Below, piece by piece: positions 1 through 7,324 of a stretch of 9,479 bases of DNA. A program made the position numbers and the translations under genes. The stretch is from positions 1 through 9,479 of the forward strand of contig JAAZOI010000323.1 of NCBI GenBank assembly GCA_012797825.1, written 5' to 3'. The notes below the pieces were generated by a model. The model searched no databases. It was not told where the DNA came from and worked only from the letters and a program-made list of their open reading frames with translations. This DNA is from Eubacteriaceae bacterium (GTDB lineage: Bacteria; Bacillota; Clostridia; Eubacteriales; UBA1433). Numbering within the stretch: position 1 is the stretch's first letter; every line of letters begins with the position of its first letter.

Positions 1-554
1 ACAGAAAAGATTTCGCGATTAAGCCGCCCGTTAAGACAGCGCTTGAAATACTTGCAGAAAATGATATAGGCGTGTATTCGGTAGGCAAAATCTATGATGT
101 GTTTTTAGGCGCGGGAATAAAAGACTCGGTTCATACGGACGGAAACATCGACGGCGAAGACCATATTATAAATTATATGAACACGGTTAAAGAAGACGCT
201 CTAATTTATGCCAATTTAGTGGATTTTGACATGAAATACGGGCACAGAAACGATGTTAAAGGTTACGCTGACGCGCTTGTTCAGTTTGATACAAGACTTC
301 CTGATATTATGAGCAATATGAGAGACGAAGACATTTTAATAATATGCGCGGACCACGGATGCGACCCTACAACAAAATCATCAGATCACAGCAGGGAGTA
401 TGTACCGGTAATAATTTGCGGACAAGCAGTTAAGCCTGCAAATCTGGGCGCAATAGATACGATTTCAAATCTGGGGGCGACTGTATGCGACTATCTTTGC
501 GGCAAAGAGACTGTATACGGCGAGAGTTTTTTATATAAAATAATCAAAACATAA
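1..554 (+). CDS. deoB: Phosphopentomutase, C-terminal part (5'-truncated by window edge)
   Basis: DeoB interconverts ribose 1-phosphate (or deoxyribose 1-phosphate) and the 5-phosphate in the cytoplasm, linking nucleoside salvage to the pentose phosphate pathway. The frame is already open at base 3 and runs 183 codons to TAA at 552-554; the family is about 390 residues, so roughly the C-terminal half is present. The GTG at base 72 is an internal valine, not the start. Metal-binding motifs of the alkaline-phosphatase superfamily core are intact: NLVDFDMKYGH (Asp at 228-230, His at 243-245), ADHG (Asp-His at 351-356) and DHSREYVP (His at 387-389), matching the C-terminal di-manganese ligands known from the Bacillus enzyme. 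The phosphothreonine and cap domain lie outside the window. A D-Ala-D-Ala carboxypeptidase gene follows after 65 bases with no obvious terminator, so the two may be cotranscribed. Identification is secure. Confidence 0.95.
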   Translation, partial: RKDFAIKPPVKTALEILAENDIGVYSVGKIYDVFLGAGIKDSVHTDGNIDGEDHIINYMNTVKEDALIYANLVDFDMKYGHRNDVKGYADALVQFDTRLPDIMSNMRDEDILIICADHGCDPTTKSSDHSREYVPVIICGQAVKPANLGAIDTISNLGATVCDYLCGKETVYGESFLYKIIKT

Positions 555-619
555 TAAAGCGGACAGGAGCATATTTATTTTATATAACAAAATATTATTG
601 CCCGGAGGAGGAATAAATA

Positions 620-1780
620 ATGTTTAAAAAAACAGTTATTGTATTTATTCTGTCTGTTTTTTTGTTTTTTAATATAGGTATCTGCGCATCAACTATGACG
701 CTGAAATCGGAATGCGCCGTGCTTGTGGACGCGAAGAGCGGAAAAGTGCTGTTCGCTCAAAACGAAAACAAAGTCTCTCCGCCGGCGAGCGTTACGAAAG
801 TTATGACAATGCTGCTTGTAATGAAAGCTATTGATGAAGGCAAAATAACGCTTGACGACGAGGTTACAATAAGCGAATACGCCTCAAAGATGGGCGGAAC
901 GCAGCTGTTTATTGAACCCGGAGAAAAATTAACCGTGCGGGATTTATTATACGGAGTATCGGTTGAGAGCGCGAACGACGCGGCAACGGCTCTGGGCGAA
1001 TATATTGCGGGCAGCAACGACGCGTTTGTAGCCATGATGAACGATGAAGCCAAACGGCTGGGGATGAAAAACACCGTATTCAAAAATGCTAACGGTCTAC
1101 CTGAAGACGGTCACGTAACTACCGCGTATGATATTGCGCTGATGTCATGCGAGCTTGCTAAATACGACCAGATATTTACCTTTACAAAAACGTGGATGGT
1201 AGATGTAAAAGTAGGAATGAACGATGAAATTACAAGAACTCTTGCAAATACCAACAAGCTGCTTGTTAAAGATAAAGCGATAGACGGACTTAAGACCGGA
1301 TATACAACTGACGCATTGTATTGCATAAGCGCAACTAAGAAACAAGGCGATTTGCGCCTTATAGCTGTTATTATGCGCGCGCCGTCGGCTGACGAGAGAT
1401 CTTCGGATGTTTTAAGTTTATTAAATTACGGATTTGCAAATTACGAAGGAAAATATTATGTTAAAAAAGGCGATAAAGTAGCAGACGTAAATGTAAACCG
1501 CGGTCACACAACAAGCATTGAAGCGGTTGCCGATAGTGACATATACGATATAACAGCTAAAGGCGCCAAAGACAACGCTGAAATAAAAATTGATGTTCCT
1601 AAAAAAATAAACGCTCCCATAAAAACAGGTGATGTGCTCGGAACTATGACAGTTACTAAAGATGGAGCTGAACTCGGCAAATGCAATATAACGGCGAAGA
1701 CAGACATAGCAAAGACGAGCATATTTAAGTATATAGGCAGGACTGTTAAAAGCTTCTTTAAAGTAAATACGGTTAAATAA
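620..1780 (+). CDS. dacF: D-alanyl-D-alanine carboxypeptidase, DacF/PBP5 type (serine-type, penicillin-binding)
   Basis: This protein trims the terminal D-alanine from peptidoglycan pentapeptides outside the membrane, limiting cross-linking. The 386-residue product starts with a signal peptide (Lys3-Lys4, a hydrophobic run to about residue 20, probable cleavage after Ala23). The peptidase S11 catalytic triad of motifs is complete: SVTK (Ser57 nucleophile, Lys60), SAN (117-119) and KTG (225-227). Residues about 278-365 form the beta-rich PBP5_C domain, and the basic, aromatic tail (about 370-386) fits the amphipathic membrane anchor of this family. The start is set by GGAGGAGG at 604-611, 8 bases before ATG. 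In Bacillus subtilis dacF also lies downstream of the phosphopentomutase gene (drm-pupG-dacF), which favours the dacF name; here nothing intervenes. Activity class is certain, but dacB versus dacF cannot be settled from motifs, and no sigF operon follows. Confidence 0.93.
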   Translation: MFKKTVIVFILSVFLFFNIGICASTMTLKSECAVLVDAKSGKVLFAQNENKVSPPASVTKVMTMLLVMKAIDEGKITLDDEVTISEYASKMGGTQLFIEPGEKLTVRDLLYGVSVESANDAATALGEYIAGSNDAFVAMMNDEAKRLGMKNTVFKNANGLPEDGHVTTAYDIALMSCELAKYDQIFTFTKTWMVDVKVGMNDEITRTLANTNKLLVKDKAIDGLKTGYTTDALYCISATKKQGDLRLIAVIMRAPSADERSSDVLSLLNYGFANYEGKYYVKKGDKVADVNVNRGHTTSIEAVADSDIYDITAKGAKDNAEIKIDVPKKINAPIKTGDVLGTMTVTKDGAELGKCNITAKTDIAKTSIFKYIGRTVKSFFKVNTVK

Positions 1781-1843
1781 ACTTCTTAAAATACATCAGC
1801 TTATAATATATAATAATAAATAAATAATTATTTTAAATGGTTA

Positions 1844-1872
1844 TTGAAATAAATGTTAAAATAAAATATAAT
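1844..1872 (+). promoter_or_regulatory. Probable sigma-A promoter of the cmk-plsC-ispH/S1 unit
   Basis: TTGAAA at 1844-1849 and a perfect TATAAT at 1867-1872 are separated by 17 bases, giving an expected transcription start near 1879 and a leader of about 25 bases to the chosen cmk start. It sits in the 123-base AT-rich gap after the carboxypeptidase gene, which holds no convincing Rho-independent terminator, so some read-through from upstream is possible. The background is very AT-rich, so a chance TATAAT is easy, but the spacing and location are right. Confidence 0.65.
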
Positions 1873-1903
1873 TTTTACGTTTGAGTACTAAATGAGGTTT
1901 TGT

Positions 1904-2548
1904 ATGAAAATAGCCTTGGACGGACCTGCCGGAGCAGGCAAAAGCACAGTTGCGAAAGAACTTGCTAGAAAATTAAATTACACATATATAAATACGGGAG
2001 CGCTGTATAGGGCATATACTTTAAAAACGCTGCAAGAAAATATTGATCTGGATAATTTGCAAATGCTTACAAATTCTTTAGAAAATACAACAATAGACAT
2101 TGTCGGAGAAGACGTGTATTTAGACGGTGAGAATGTAAGCGGCAAAATATATAATCCTACTATAGACAAAAACATTTCAAGAGTAGCGGACAATAAAACC
2201 GTGCGCGCGTATTTGAAAATTATTCAAAACGACCTTATTTGCAAAAATGAAAACATTATAATGGAAGGGCGGGATATTGCGACAATAATACTTCCCGACG
2301 CCGACTATAAATTTTTCATAACAGCAGGTGTAGAAGTGCGCGCTAAAAGGCGCTTTGAGCAAAATGAACAAAAAGGCATAAAAAGCGATTATGACGAAAT
2401 TTTAAAAGATATTATAAAGCGGGATGAGGACGATAAAAAAAGAGAAATTGCCCCGCTTGTAATTTTGCCCGAAAGTATTGTAATTGACAGCTCAAATATA
2501 ACTCCGCAGCAAACGGTAGAAGAAATATTATGCATAATGAAAAAGTAG
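1904..2548 (+). CDS. cmk: Cytidylate kinase (CMP/dCMP kinase)
   Basis: Cmk phosphorylates CMP and dCMP with ATP in the cytoplasm, recycling CMP released by phospholipid synthesis and RNA decay. From the chosen start the protein has 214 residues, close to the usual 220-225. It has the P-loop GPAGAGKST (7-15), the substrate-binding TGALYRA (31-37), the GRDIAT motif (122-127) and the lid/arginine region RDEDDKKR (173-180) followed by APL. The ORF could open at ATG 1892, but GAGG at 1894-1897 overlaps that codon and lies 6 bases before ATG 1904; starting there also gives the typical N-terminus MKIALDGPAGAGKST. It is the first gene of a tight unit; its last 19 bases overlap plsC. The cmk-plsC-ispH order is common in Clostridia, and cmk next to rpsA is known from Escherichia coli. 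Confidence 0.95.
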   Translation: MKIALDGPAGAGKSTVAKELARKLNYTYINTGALYRAYTLKTLQENIDLDNLQMLTNSLENTTIDIVGEDVYLDGENVSGKIYNPTIDKNISRVADNKTVRAYLKIIQNDLICKNENIIMEGRDIATIILPDADYKFFITAGVEVRAKRRFEQNEQKGIKSDYDEILKDIIKRDEDDKKREIAPLVILPESIVIDSSNITPQQTVEEILCIMKK

Positions 2549-3165
2549 AAAAAAGATCAGGGTTTTATATTTTCCTCTCCATAATAGCAAAAGCGTTTGA
2601 AAAACTGTTTTTTAATATAAAAATTCAGGGCCTTAATACGTTGCCGTTAGGGCAGAAAGCTATATTGTGCGCAAATCATACAAGCAATATAGATTCAATT
2701 ATTTTGATGATACGCTGCAACAGAAACATTTACTTTCTTGCGAAGAAAGAACTTTTCAAAACAAAGTTTTCCGCATGGTTTTTTGAAAAACTCAACGTTA
2801 TTTGCGTGGACAGGCAGGGTACTGACGCTGCGGCAATAAAAAAAGCTCTGCGCGTTTTAAAAGACGAAAAACTGCTCGGAATTTACCCGGAAGGAACAAC
2901 AAAAAAAGGCGGAAAACAATTAATAGAGCCCAAAGCAGGGGCGCTGATGATCGCGCTTGCCGCAAAAGCGCCTATTATACCTGTAGCGATATACGGAAAA
3001 TATAAATTCAGAGGAAAAGTAATTATAAAAGCAGGGCAGCCGATATATTTTAACGAGTATTACGGCCAAAAATATAAAACAGAAGAGCTGGTGCAAATAA
3101 CTCAGGATAGGGTTATGAGCAAAATAAAATCAATGCTCGAACAGGCAAAGGACGAGTTAAATTGA
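2530..3165 (+). CDS. plsC: 1-acyl-sn-glycerol-3-phosphate acyltransferase (PlsC/LPLAT family)
   Basis: PlsC acylates lysophosphatidic acid to phosphatidic acid at the inner face of the membrane, the precursor of all glycerophospholipids. The 211-residue protein shows the catalytic HX4D motif NHTSNID (His50, Asp55), the glycerol-phosphate-binding YPEGTTKKGG (Glu121-Gly-Thr) and the PIIPVAI block (148-154), in the usual order and spacing. A hydrophobic and amphipathic N-terminus (about 12-30) is a likely membrane contact rather than a clear signal peptide. It overlaps cmk by 19 bases with only a weak purine stretch (AGAAG) upstream, so translation is probably coupled to cmk. Its TGA overlaps the TTG start of the next gene. 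Acyl donor (acyl-ACP or acyl-CoA) cannot be read from the sequence; family membership is clear, the exact lysophospholipid substrate is inferred. Confidence 0.92.
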   Translation: MHNEKVEKRSGFYIFLSIIAKAFEKLFFNIKIQGLNTLPLGQKAILCANHTSNIDSIILMIRCNRNIYFLAKKELFKTKFSAWFFEKLNVICVDRQGTDAAAIKKALRVLKDEKLLGIYPEGTTKKGGKQLIEPKAGALMIALAAKAPIIPVAIYGKYKFRGKVIIKAGQPIYFNEYYGQKYKTEELVQITQDRVMSKIKSMLEQAKDELN

Positions 3166-5165
3166 GAGATGTGACTGTTGCAAAAACCGCCGGGTTCTGT
3201 TTCGGAGTAGACAGGGCTATAAAAAAACTGGATGATGTACTTAATAAGTACCCGCTTCCTATTTATACGTTAGGTCCTATTATACACAATAATCAGGTTA
3301 TAGAAAAATATGAAAAAGCGGGGATTAAAACGGCTGAGGATATAAATCAGATAACTCAAGGCTCGACAGTAGTAATCCGCTCGCACGGAATTGGCAAGGA
3401 TGAATATGATCGTCTTAAGGAAAAGAACGTCGCAATAATAGACGCAACATGCCCGTACGTGCGCAAAGTCCAGAATATAGTAAACACATATAAAACTGAC
3501 GGATACAAGATAATAATTATAGGCGATGAGCATCATCCCGAAGTAATAGGGGTTAACGGATGGTGCTGTGATGACGCAATTATAATAAATGATAAAAAAA
3601 ATATACCAATAATAGAAAAATATGATAAAATATGCGTTGTGGCTCAAACTACCATTATTGAAAGCTTATTTGAAGATATTGCAAACGAGATAAAAAACAG
3701 ATGCGCGGACGCGAAAATTTTTAACACAATTTGCGCGGCAACCGAAGAACGGCAGAAAGAAGCCGCCGAAATTGCATCTAAGTCTGATATGATGATAGTA
3801 GTCGGAGGATACGACAGTTCAAACACTAAAAAACTTGCGGAAATATGCAGACAATATTGTAATAAAGTTACGCATATTGAAACAGCCGAAGAAATAGATT
3901 TAAACATATTAAAAGAATGCAATAAGGTGGGGATAACTGCAGGAGCGTCAAGTCCCGCTTGGATTATTAAGGAGGTTGCAGAAAAAAGCATGGAAGAGCA
4001 AAACAACATTTTACAACAGTATGAGGAAACATTCAAAAGATTCAAACCGGGCGATATTGTAGAAGGTGAAATTATCTCGGTAAACAGCGACAGCGTTGTT
4101 ATGAATATAGGCGGCAAAAGTGACGGGATAGTAAAAAAAGACGAGTTTATGCAGGATTTGTACGAAGACCTTATGCGCACCGCCGCAATTGGCGACAGAT
4201 GCAAAGTAATGGTAATATCAACAAACGACGGAGCGGGCAATTTAGTTTTATCAAAACTAAAAGTTGATGAAATAGAAGCCAAAGAAAAACTTCAGGAGAA
4301 ATTCGACGGAGAAGAAATTCTTACCGGCACAATTTCTAAAGTAGTAAAAGGCGGCGTAATGGTGGATTTAGGAAGCTTATCAGCGTTTATGCCGGCGTCA
4401 TATTATGATATAAAATTTGTAAAAGACTTAAACGCGCTTGTAGGAAAAAGTATTACAGGCAGAATAGTAGAATATAACCCTGCTCAGAACAGAATAATAT
4501 TTTCTCATAAAGTGCTGCTTGTGGAAGAAATTGAAAAAAGAAAAGCGGAACAAAGAGCGATAAAAGAAGCTGCTGTAGCGGGGCTTGAACTGGGTCAGAT
4601 TGTGCAAGCCAAAGTAAAGAACTTTACGGATTACTGCGTATTTGTTGACCTTAACGGAGTAGACGGTTTTATTCACATGTCAGACCTTACATGGAAAAGC
4701 ATTAAAAAGCCTTCCGACGCGTTAAGCGCGGGGCAGGTAGTACAGGCGAAAATTACAGAGCTCGACAAAGAAAACTTTAAAATTAAATTAAGCATAAAAG
4801 ACCTTACTCAAAACCCGTGGGAAGTATTTAAAAAGAAATATAACGAAGGCGATAAAGCGACGGTTAAAATAACGTCTCTTGCAAATTACGGAGCTTTTGC
4901 GGAAATAATACCCGATCTTGAAGGGCTTATCCACATTTCGCAGTTCGCGCATACAAAAATAGATAAACCTGAAAGCATGTTAAAAGTCGGCGACGAGATT
5001 GAAGTGCTTATTACAAAAATAGACGACGCAAGCAAAAAAATATCACTAAGCATAAAAGACTTAACGCCTGCGCCTAAGAAAAAAATTGAGAAAAACAAAA
5101 AAGTCTATTCCGATGATGATAAAGTAACGATAGGTGATTTGTTCGGAAAAATAAAAATAGACTAA
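3162..5165 (+). CDS. ispH: Bifunctional fusion: 4-hydroxy-3-methylbut-2-enyl diphosphate reductase (IspH/LytB) plus four S1 RNA-binding domains
   Basis: The N-terminal part (about 1-280) is IspH, the [4Fe-4S] enzyme making IPP and DMAPP in the last MEP-pathway step. Cluster cysteines are present: Cys13 (GFCFG), Cys97 (ATCPYV) and Cys191 (NTICAAT). Substrate-site residues also appear: His42, His75 (RSHG), His125 and Glu127 (HHPEV), Ser219-Ser220-Asn221 and the GASSP loop (261-265). After a linker come four OB-fold S1 repeats at about 295-365, 384-450, 477-546 and 562-632; the last two are the most canonical (DGFIHMSD, EGLIHIS). A Lys-rich/acidic tail ends the 667-residue protein. IspH-S1 fusions are established in Clostridia, where the S1 part is often annotated as ribosomal protein S1; whether it acts on the ribosome here is inference. 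Start TTG at 3162 overlaps the plsC stop as TTGA, with AAGGA at 3148-3152 nine bases upstream; GTG 3171 is the alternative. A terminator follows. Confidence 0.96.
   Translation: MRDVTVAKTAGFCFGVDRAIKKLDDVLNKYPLPIYTLGPIIHNNQVIEKYEKAGIKTAEDINQITQGSTVVIRSHGIGKDEYDRLKEKNVAIIDATCPYVRKVQNIVNTYKTDGYKIIIIGDEHHPEVIGVNGWCCDDAIIINDKKNIPIIEKYDKICVVAQTTIIESLFEDIANEIKNRCADAKIFNTICAATEERQKEAAEIASKSDMMIVVGGYDSSNTKKLAEICRQYCNKVTHIETAEEIDLNILKECNKVGITAGASSPAWIIKEVAEKSMEEQNNILQQYEETFKRFKPGDIVEGEIISVNSDSVVMNIGGKSDGIVKKDEFMQDLYEDLMRTAAIGDRCKVMVISTNDGAGNLVLSKLKVDEIEAKEKLQEKFDGEEILTGTISKVVKGGVMVDLGSLSAFMPASYYDIKFVKDLNALVGKSITGRIVEYNPAQNRIIFSHKVLLVEEIEKRKAEQRAIKEAAVAGLELGQIVQAKVKNFTDYCVFVDLNGVDGFIHMSDLTWKSIKKPSDALSAGQVVQAKITELDKENFKIKLSIKDLTQNPWEVFKKKYNEGDKATVKITSLANYGAFAEIIPDLEGLIHISQFAHTKIDKPESMLKVGDEIEVLITKIDDASKKISLSIKDLTPAPKKKIEKNKKVYSDDDKVTIGDLFGKIKID
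3969..3992 (+). promoter_or_regulatory. Possible internal ribosome binding site at the IspH/S1 domain junction
   Basis: A full AAGGAGG (3969-3975) lies within the coding sequence, 14 bases before an in-frame ATG (3990-3992, Met277). That methionine falls just after the IspH domain and before the first S1 repeat, so initiation here would give a free 391-residue four-repeat S1 protein. The spacing is longer than the usual 5-10 bases, and the AAGGAGG codes for ordinary Lys-Glu in a helix, so chance is possible. Confidence 0.3.
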
Positions 5166-5182
5166 TTTGAACAAAATAATTG

Positions 5183-5207
5183 AGGAACTTCATATGTTCC
5201 TTTTTTT
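5183..5207 (+). terminator. Rho-independent terminator after the ispH/S1 gene
   Basis: A six-base-pair stem AGGAAC (5183-5188) / GTTCCT (5196-5201) with a seven-base loop runs into seven consecutive T residues (5201-5207). It starts 17 bases after the ispH/S1 stop codon and precedes the opp promoter, separating the two transcription units. The opposite strand lacks a comparable T-run, so it is likely one-directional. Confidence 0.85.
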
Positions 5208-5262
5208 ATTTCCCTAAAATTTATGAAAATGAATCTAAATAATATATATAATGCTTCTTTAT

Positions 5263-5292
5263 TTGACAAATATTGGATATATAGTGTAAAAT
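5263..5292 (+). promoter_or_regulatory. Probable sigma-A promoter of the opp operon
   Basis: A consensus TTGACA at 5263-5268 is followed after 18 bases by TAAAAT at 5287-5292; the expected start is near 5299, leaving a leader of about 60 bases before oppB. It lies between the terminator of the previous unit and the first transporter gene. A CodY-like sequence lies about 30 bases upstream of the -35 element (5217-5231). Confidence 0.7.
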
Positions 5293-5357
5293 ATATTAAA
5301 AAGTGCCGAAATATCAATATATAATGTAGTGAATTTATTATTATACGGGAAATGTTT

Positions 5358-6299
5358 ATGACAATATACATTGTAAAAAGAATATTCCAGGCTATTATCG
5401 TAATATTATTTGTTACTTGTATTACTTTTATTTTAATGAACTTAATACCGGGCGGTCCTTTTTTAAGCGAAAAAGCTCCAAACGCTGAAGTTATAAAAAA
5501 TTTAGAGTCGAAATACGGGCTTGATAAGCCTACTGTTGTTCAATTAAAAAATTATCTTGTCGATTTATCGCACGGCGATATGGGAATAAGCTACAAAATC
5601 CAAAAAAACAGAAATGTAACGGATATAATTTCAGAGACATTTCCTATTTCATTAAGAGTGGGAGCAATTGCACTTTTATGGTCAGCTGTTGCAGGCATTG
5701 CTTTGGGATGTGTAAGCGCATACTATAAAGACAGACGTACGGATAAAATTGTAAATTTCATAACGTCACTGGGGACAGCTGTTCCCAGCTTTGTTTTTGC
5801 TACGGTGTTATTAATCATATTTTGTGTAAAAATTAAATTATTACCCTCAGTCGGTCTATACAGCGCCAGCTCATATATTCTGCCTTGTTTTGCACTGGGG
5901 TTTTTCCCGATGTGCTACATAGCAAGGCTTGAACGTGCGAGCATGGCGGACGAGCTTTTCAAAGACTACATAAAAACAGCAAAAGCCAAAGGATTAAAAG
6001 AGAGTAGAATAATATTCAAGCACGCTCTAAAAAACGCGATAATACCCGTGTTATCATATTTAGGACCTCTTGCAGCGGGAATACTTACAGGCGGCATAGC
6101 AGTAGAAAGCATATTCAACATACCGGGGCTCGGAAAATATTTCATATTAAGCATTACCGCAAGAGATTATCCCCTTATTATGGGTACGACAATATTTTTC
6201 GCGGCATTTATAGTATTAATGACATTAATAACAGATATAATCTGCGCTGTTATCGATCCGAGAATAAACTTTGCGAAAGGATCGAAAAAAGCGGCATGA
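5358..6299 (+). CDS. oppB: Oligopeptide/dipeptide ABC transporter permease, OppB/DppB type
   Basis: OppB is one of two membrane subunits forming the peptide channel of an importer. The 313-residue protein begins with the family's KRIFQAI segment and first helix (about 9-29) ending NLIPGGPF, followed by a large external loop with KYGLDKP and GDMGIS, both typical of OppB. About five further helices follow (near 100-121, 134-157, 171-188, 229-249, 274-300). The cytoplasmic EAA loop that docks on the ATPases is seen as DYIKTAKAKGL (203-213). The reading frame allows ATG 5352, but the only purine-rich site, CGGGA at 5346-5350, is one base from it and seven from ATG 5358, so 5358 is preferred. It is the first gene of the operon and its stop overlaps oppC as ATGA. 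Peptide specificity is family-based; nickel transporters share this fold, so the exact substrate is not proven. Confidence 0.92.
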   Translation: MTIYIVKRIFQAIIVILFVTCITFILMNLIPGGPFLSEKAPNAEVIKNLESKYGLDKPTVVQLKNYLVDLSHGDMGISYKIQKNRNVTDIISETFPISLRVGAIALLWSAVAGIALGCVSAYYKDRRTDKIVNFITSLGTAVPSFVFATVLLIIFCVKIKLLPSVGLYSASSYILPCFALGFFPMCYIARLERASMADELFKDYIKTAKAKGLKESRIIFKHALKNAIIPVLSYLGPLAAGILTGGIAVESIFNIPGLGKYFILSITARDYPLIMGTTIFFAAFIVLMTLITDIICAVIDPRINFAKGSKKAA

Positions 6300-7324
6300 A
6301 TAAAATTTTAACGCTCCAGCCTGATATATCATTTAACGAAGACGATTTTGCAAAGATAAATGCTGAAGATCTATCAGCAAATAATAACAGCGGACATTTA
6401 AAAAGCACTAAAGGATCAAACGCGGTAAAGCTGTTAATAAAAAATAAAGCTGCCGTTATATCAATATGCATAATATTAATACTTGCGCTATTTTCGTTTT
6501 TAGGTCCGCTGATATCAAAATATACGTACTACGAGCAATTAAGAGGATTTGAAAATTTATACCCGAGCTTTTCACATCCTTTCGGAACGGATAGCCTTGG
6601 GAGAGACATAATGGTGCGGGCTATGTACGCGACGAGAATATCAATTTTAATAGGGATTGTATCAAGCATAATTGTACTAATAATAGGCACGATTTACGGC
6701 GCGGTTTCGGGCTATTTCGCGGGAGCTGTTGACAATGTGATGATGCGCATTGCGGACCTTGTTTACTCAATACCGGATGTGATAGTCGTTATCCTGCTTT
6801 CAATAGTATTAAAACAGCCTCTTTATGAACTGTTTAACAACAGCCAAAGCGCATTTGTAAAAAGCTTCGCGTTATTAGGCCCGGGCGTTATTGCTATATT
6901 TGCGGCGTTTGCGCTTTTATACTGGGTTACAAACGCAAGAATTATCAGAGGGCATGTGCTTGTTTTAAGAGAGACGGATTATATAACTGCCGCCAAAGCT
7001 TTAGGCTGCGGCAGAGCAAGAATTATTAGAAAACACATAATACCAAACTGCGCAAGCCAGATGATAGTAACAACTTGTTTAATGATACCCAGCGCTATAT
7101 TTTTGGAATCTTTCCTTTCGTTTTTGGGATTGGGAGTAAGCGCGCCGATGACATCGCTAGGAAGCATGATAAACGAGGCGATGGACGGTATGTACACATA
7201 TACTTACAGACTCGTCATACCATGCGTTATTTTATGCGTTCTTATATTATGTCTAAACGTTTTGGGCGATAAATTGCGCGATGCGTTTGATTACGGTCAA
7301 AAGGCGAAAATAAATGAAGAATAA
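6296..7324 (+). CDS. oppC: Oligopeptide/dipeptide ABC transporter permease, OppC/DppC type
   Basis: OppC pairs with OppB to form the translocation pore. The 342-residue protein opens with a hydrophilic, mostly cytoplasmic extension (about 1-45, several acidic residues), which is usual for Gram-positive OppC proteins. It is followed by the first helix (about 52-75) and the subfamily signature HPFGTDSLGRD (94-104). Further helices lie near 112-140, 160-176, 192-212, 255-275 and 307-324. The EAA loop is RETDYITAAKALGCGR (225-240), and the ESFLSFLGLG segment (271-280) is also typical. The start ATG overlaps the oppB stop by four bases; AAAGGA at 6276-6281 is 14 bases upstream, rather far, so coupling to oppB translation is likely. 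Its end overlaps oppD by 11 bases. Assignment to OppC rather than OppB rests on the FGTD-GRD signature and the N-terminal extension. Confidence 0.93.
   Translation: MNKILTLQPDISFNEDDFAKINAEDLSANNNSGHLKSTKGSNAVKLLIKNKAAVISICIILILALFSFLGPLISKYTYYEQLRGFENLYPSFSHPFGTDSLGRDIMVRAMYATRISILIGIVSSIIVLIIGTIYGAVSGYFAGAVDNVMMRIADLVYSIPDVIVVILLSIVLKQPLYELFNNSQSAFVKSFALLGPGVIAIFAAFALLYWVTNARIIRGHVLVLRETDYITAAKALGCGRARIIRKHIIPNCASQMIVTTCLMIPSAIFLESFLSFLGLGVSAPMTSLGSMINEAMDGMYTYTYRLVIPCVILCVLILCLNVLGDKLRDAFDYGQKAKINEE

Noticed and set aside
757..1083. 108-codon minus-strand open frame inside the carboxypeptidase gene
   Set aside because: It is antisense to the SxxK and SxN region of a clear enzyme and has no independent support.
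1822..1833. AT-only palindrome AAATAATTATTT after the carboxypeptidase gene, considered as a terminator or operator
   Set aside because: It has no G or C pairs and no following T-run, and such palindromes are expected by chance in DNA this AT-rich.
1892..1903. Upstream ATG as the start of cmk
   Set aside because: It would add only MRFC, and the GAGG that serves the second ATG overlaps this codon; no other purine-rich site precedes it.
3270..3647. 125-codon Tyr/Phe-rich open frame on the minus strand
   Set aside because: Composition is what antisense reading of Lys/Ile/Asn-rich codons gives; no motif, and the + strand here encodes IspH motifs.
3644..4282. 212-codon open frame on the minus strand within ispH/S1
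   Set aside because: It is antisense to well-conserved IspH and S1 sequence, is Ser/Ile-rich with no recognisable motif, and lacks a convincing ribosome binding site; it is a shadow of the AT-rich codon use of the real gene.
5352..5357. Upstream ATG as the start of oppB
   Set aside because: The nearest purine-rich site (5346-5350) is one base away, too close to act; it is well placed for ATG 5358.
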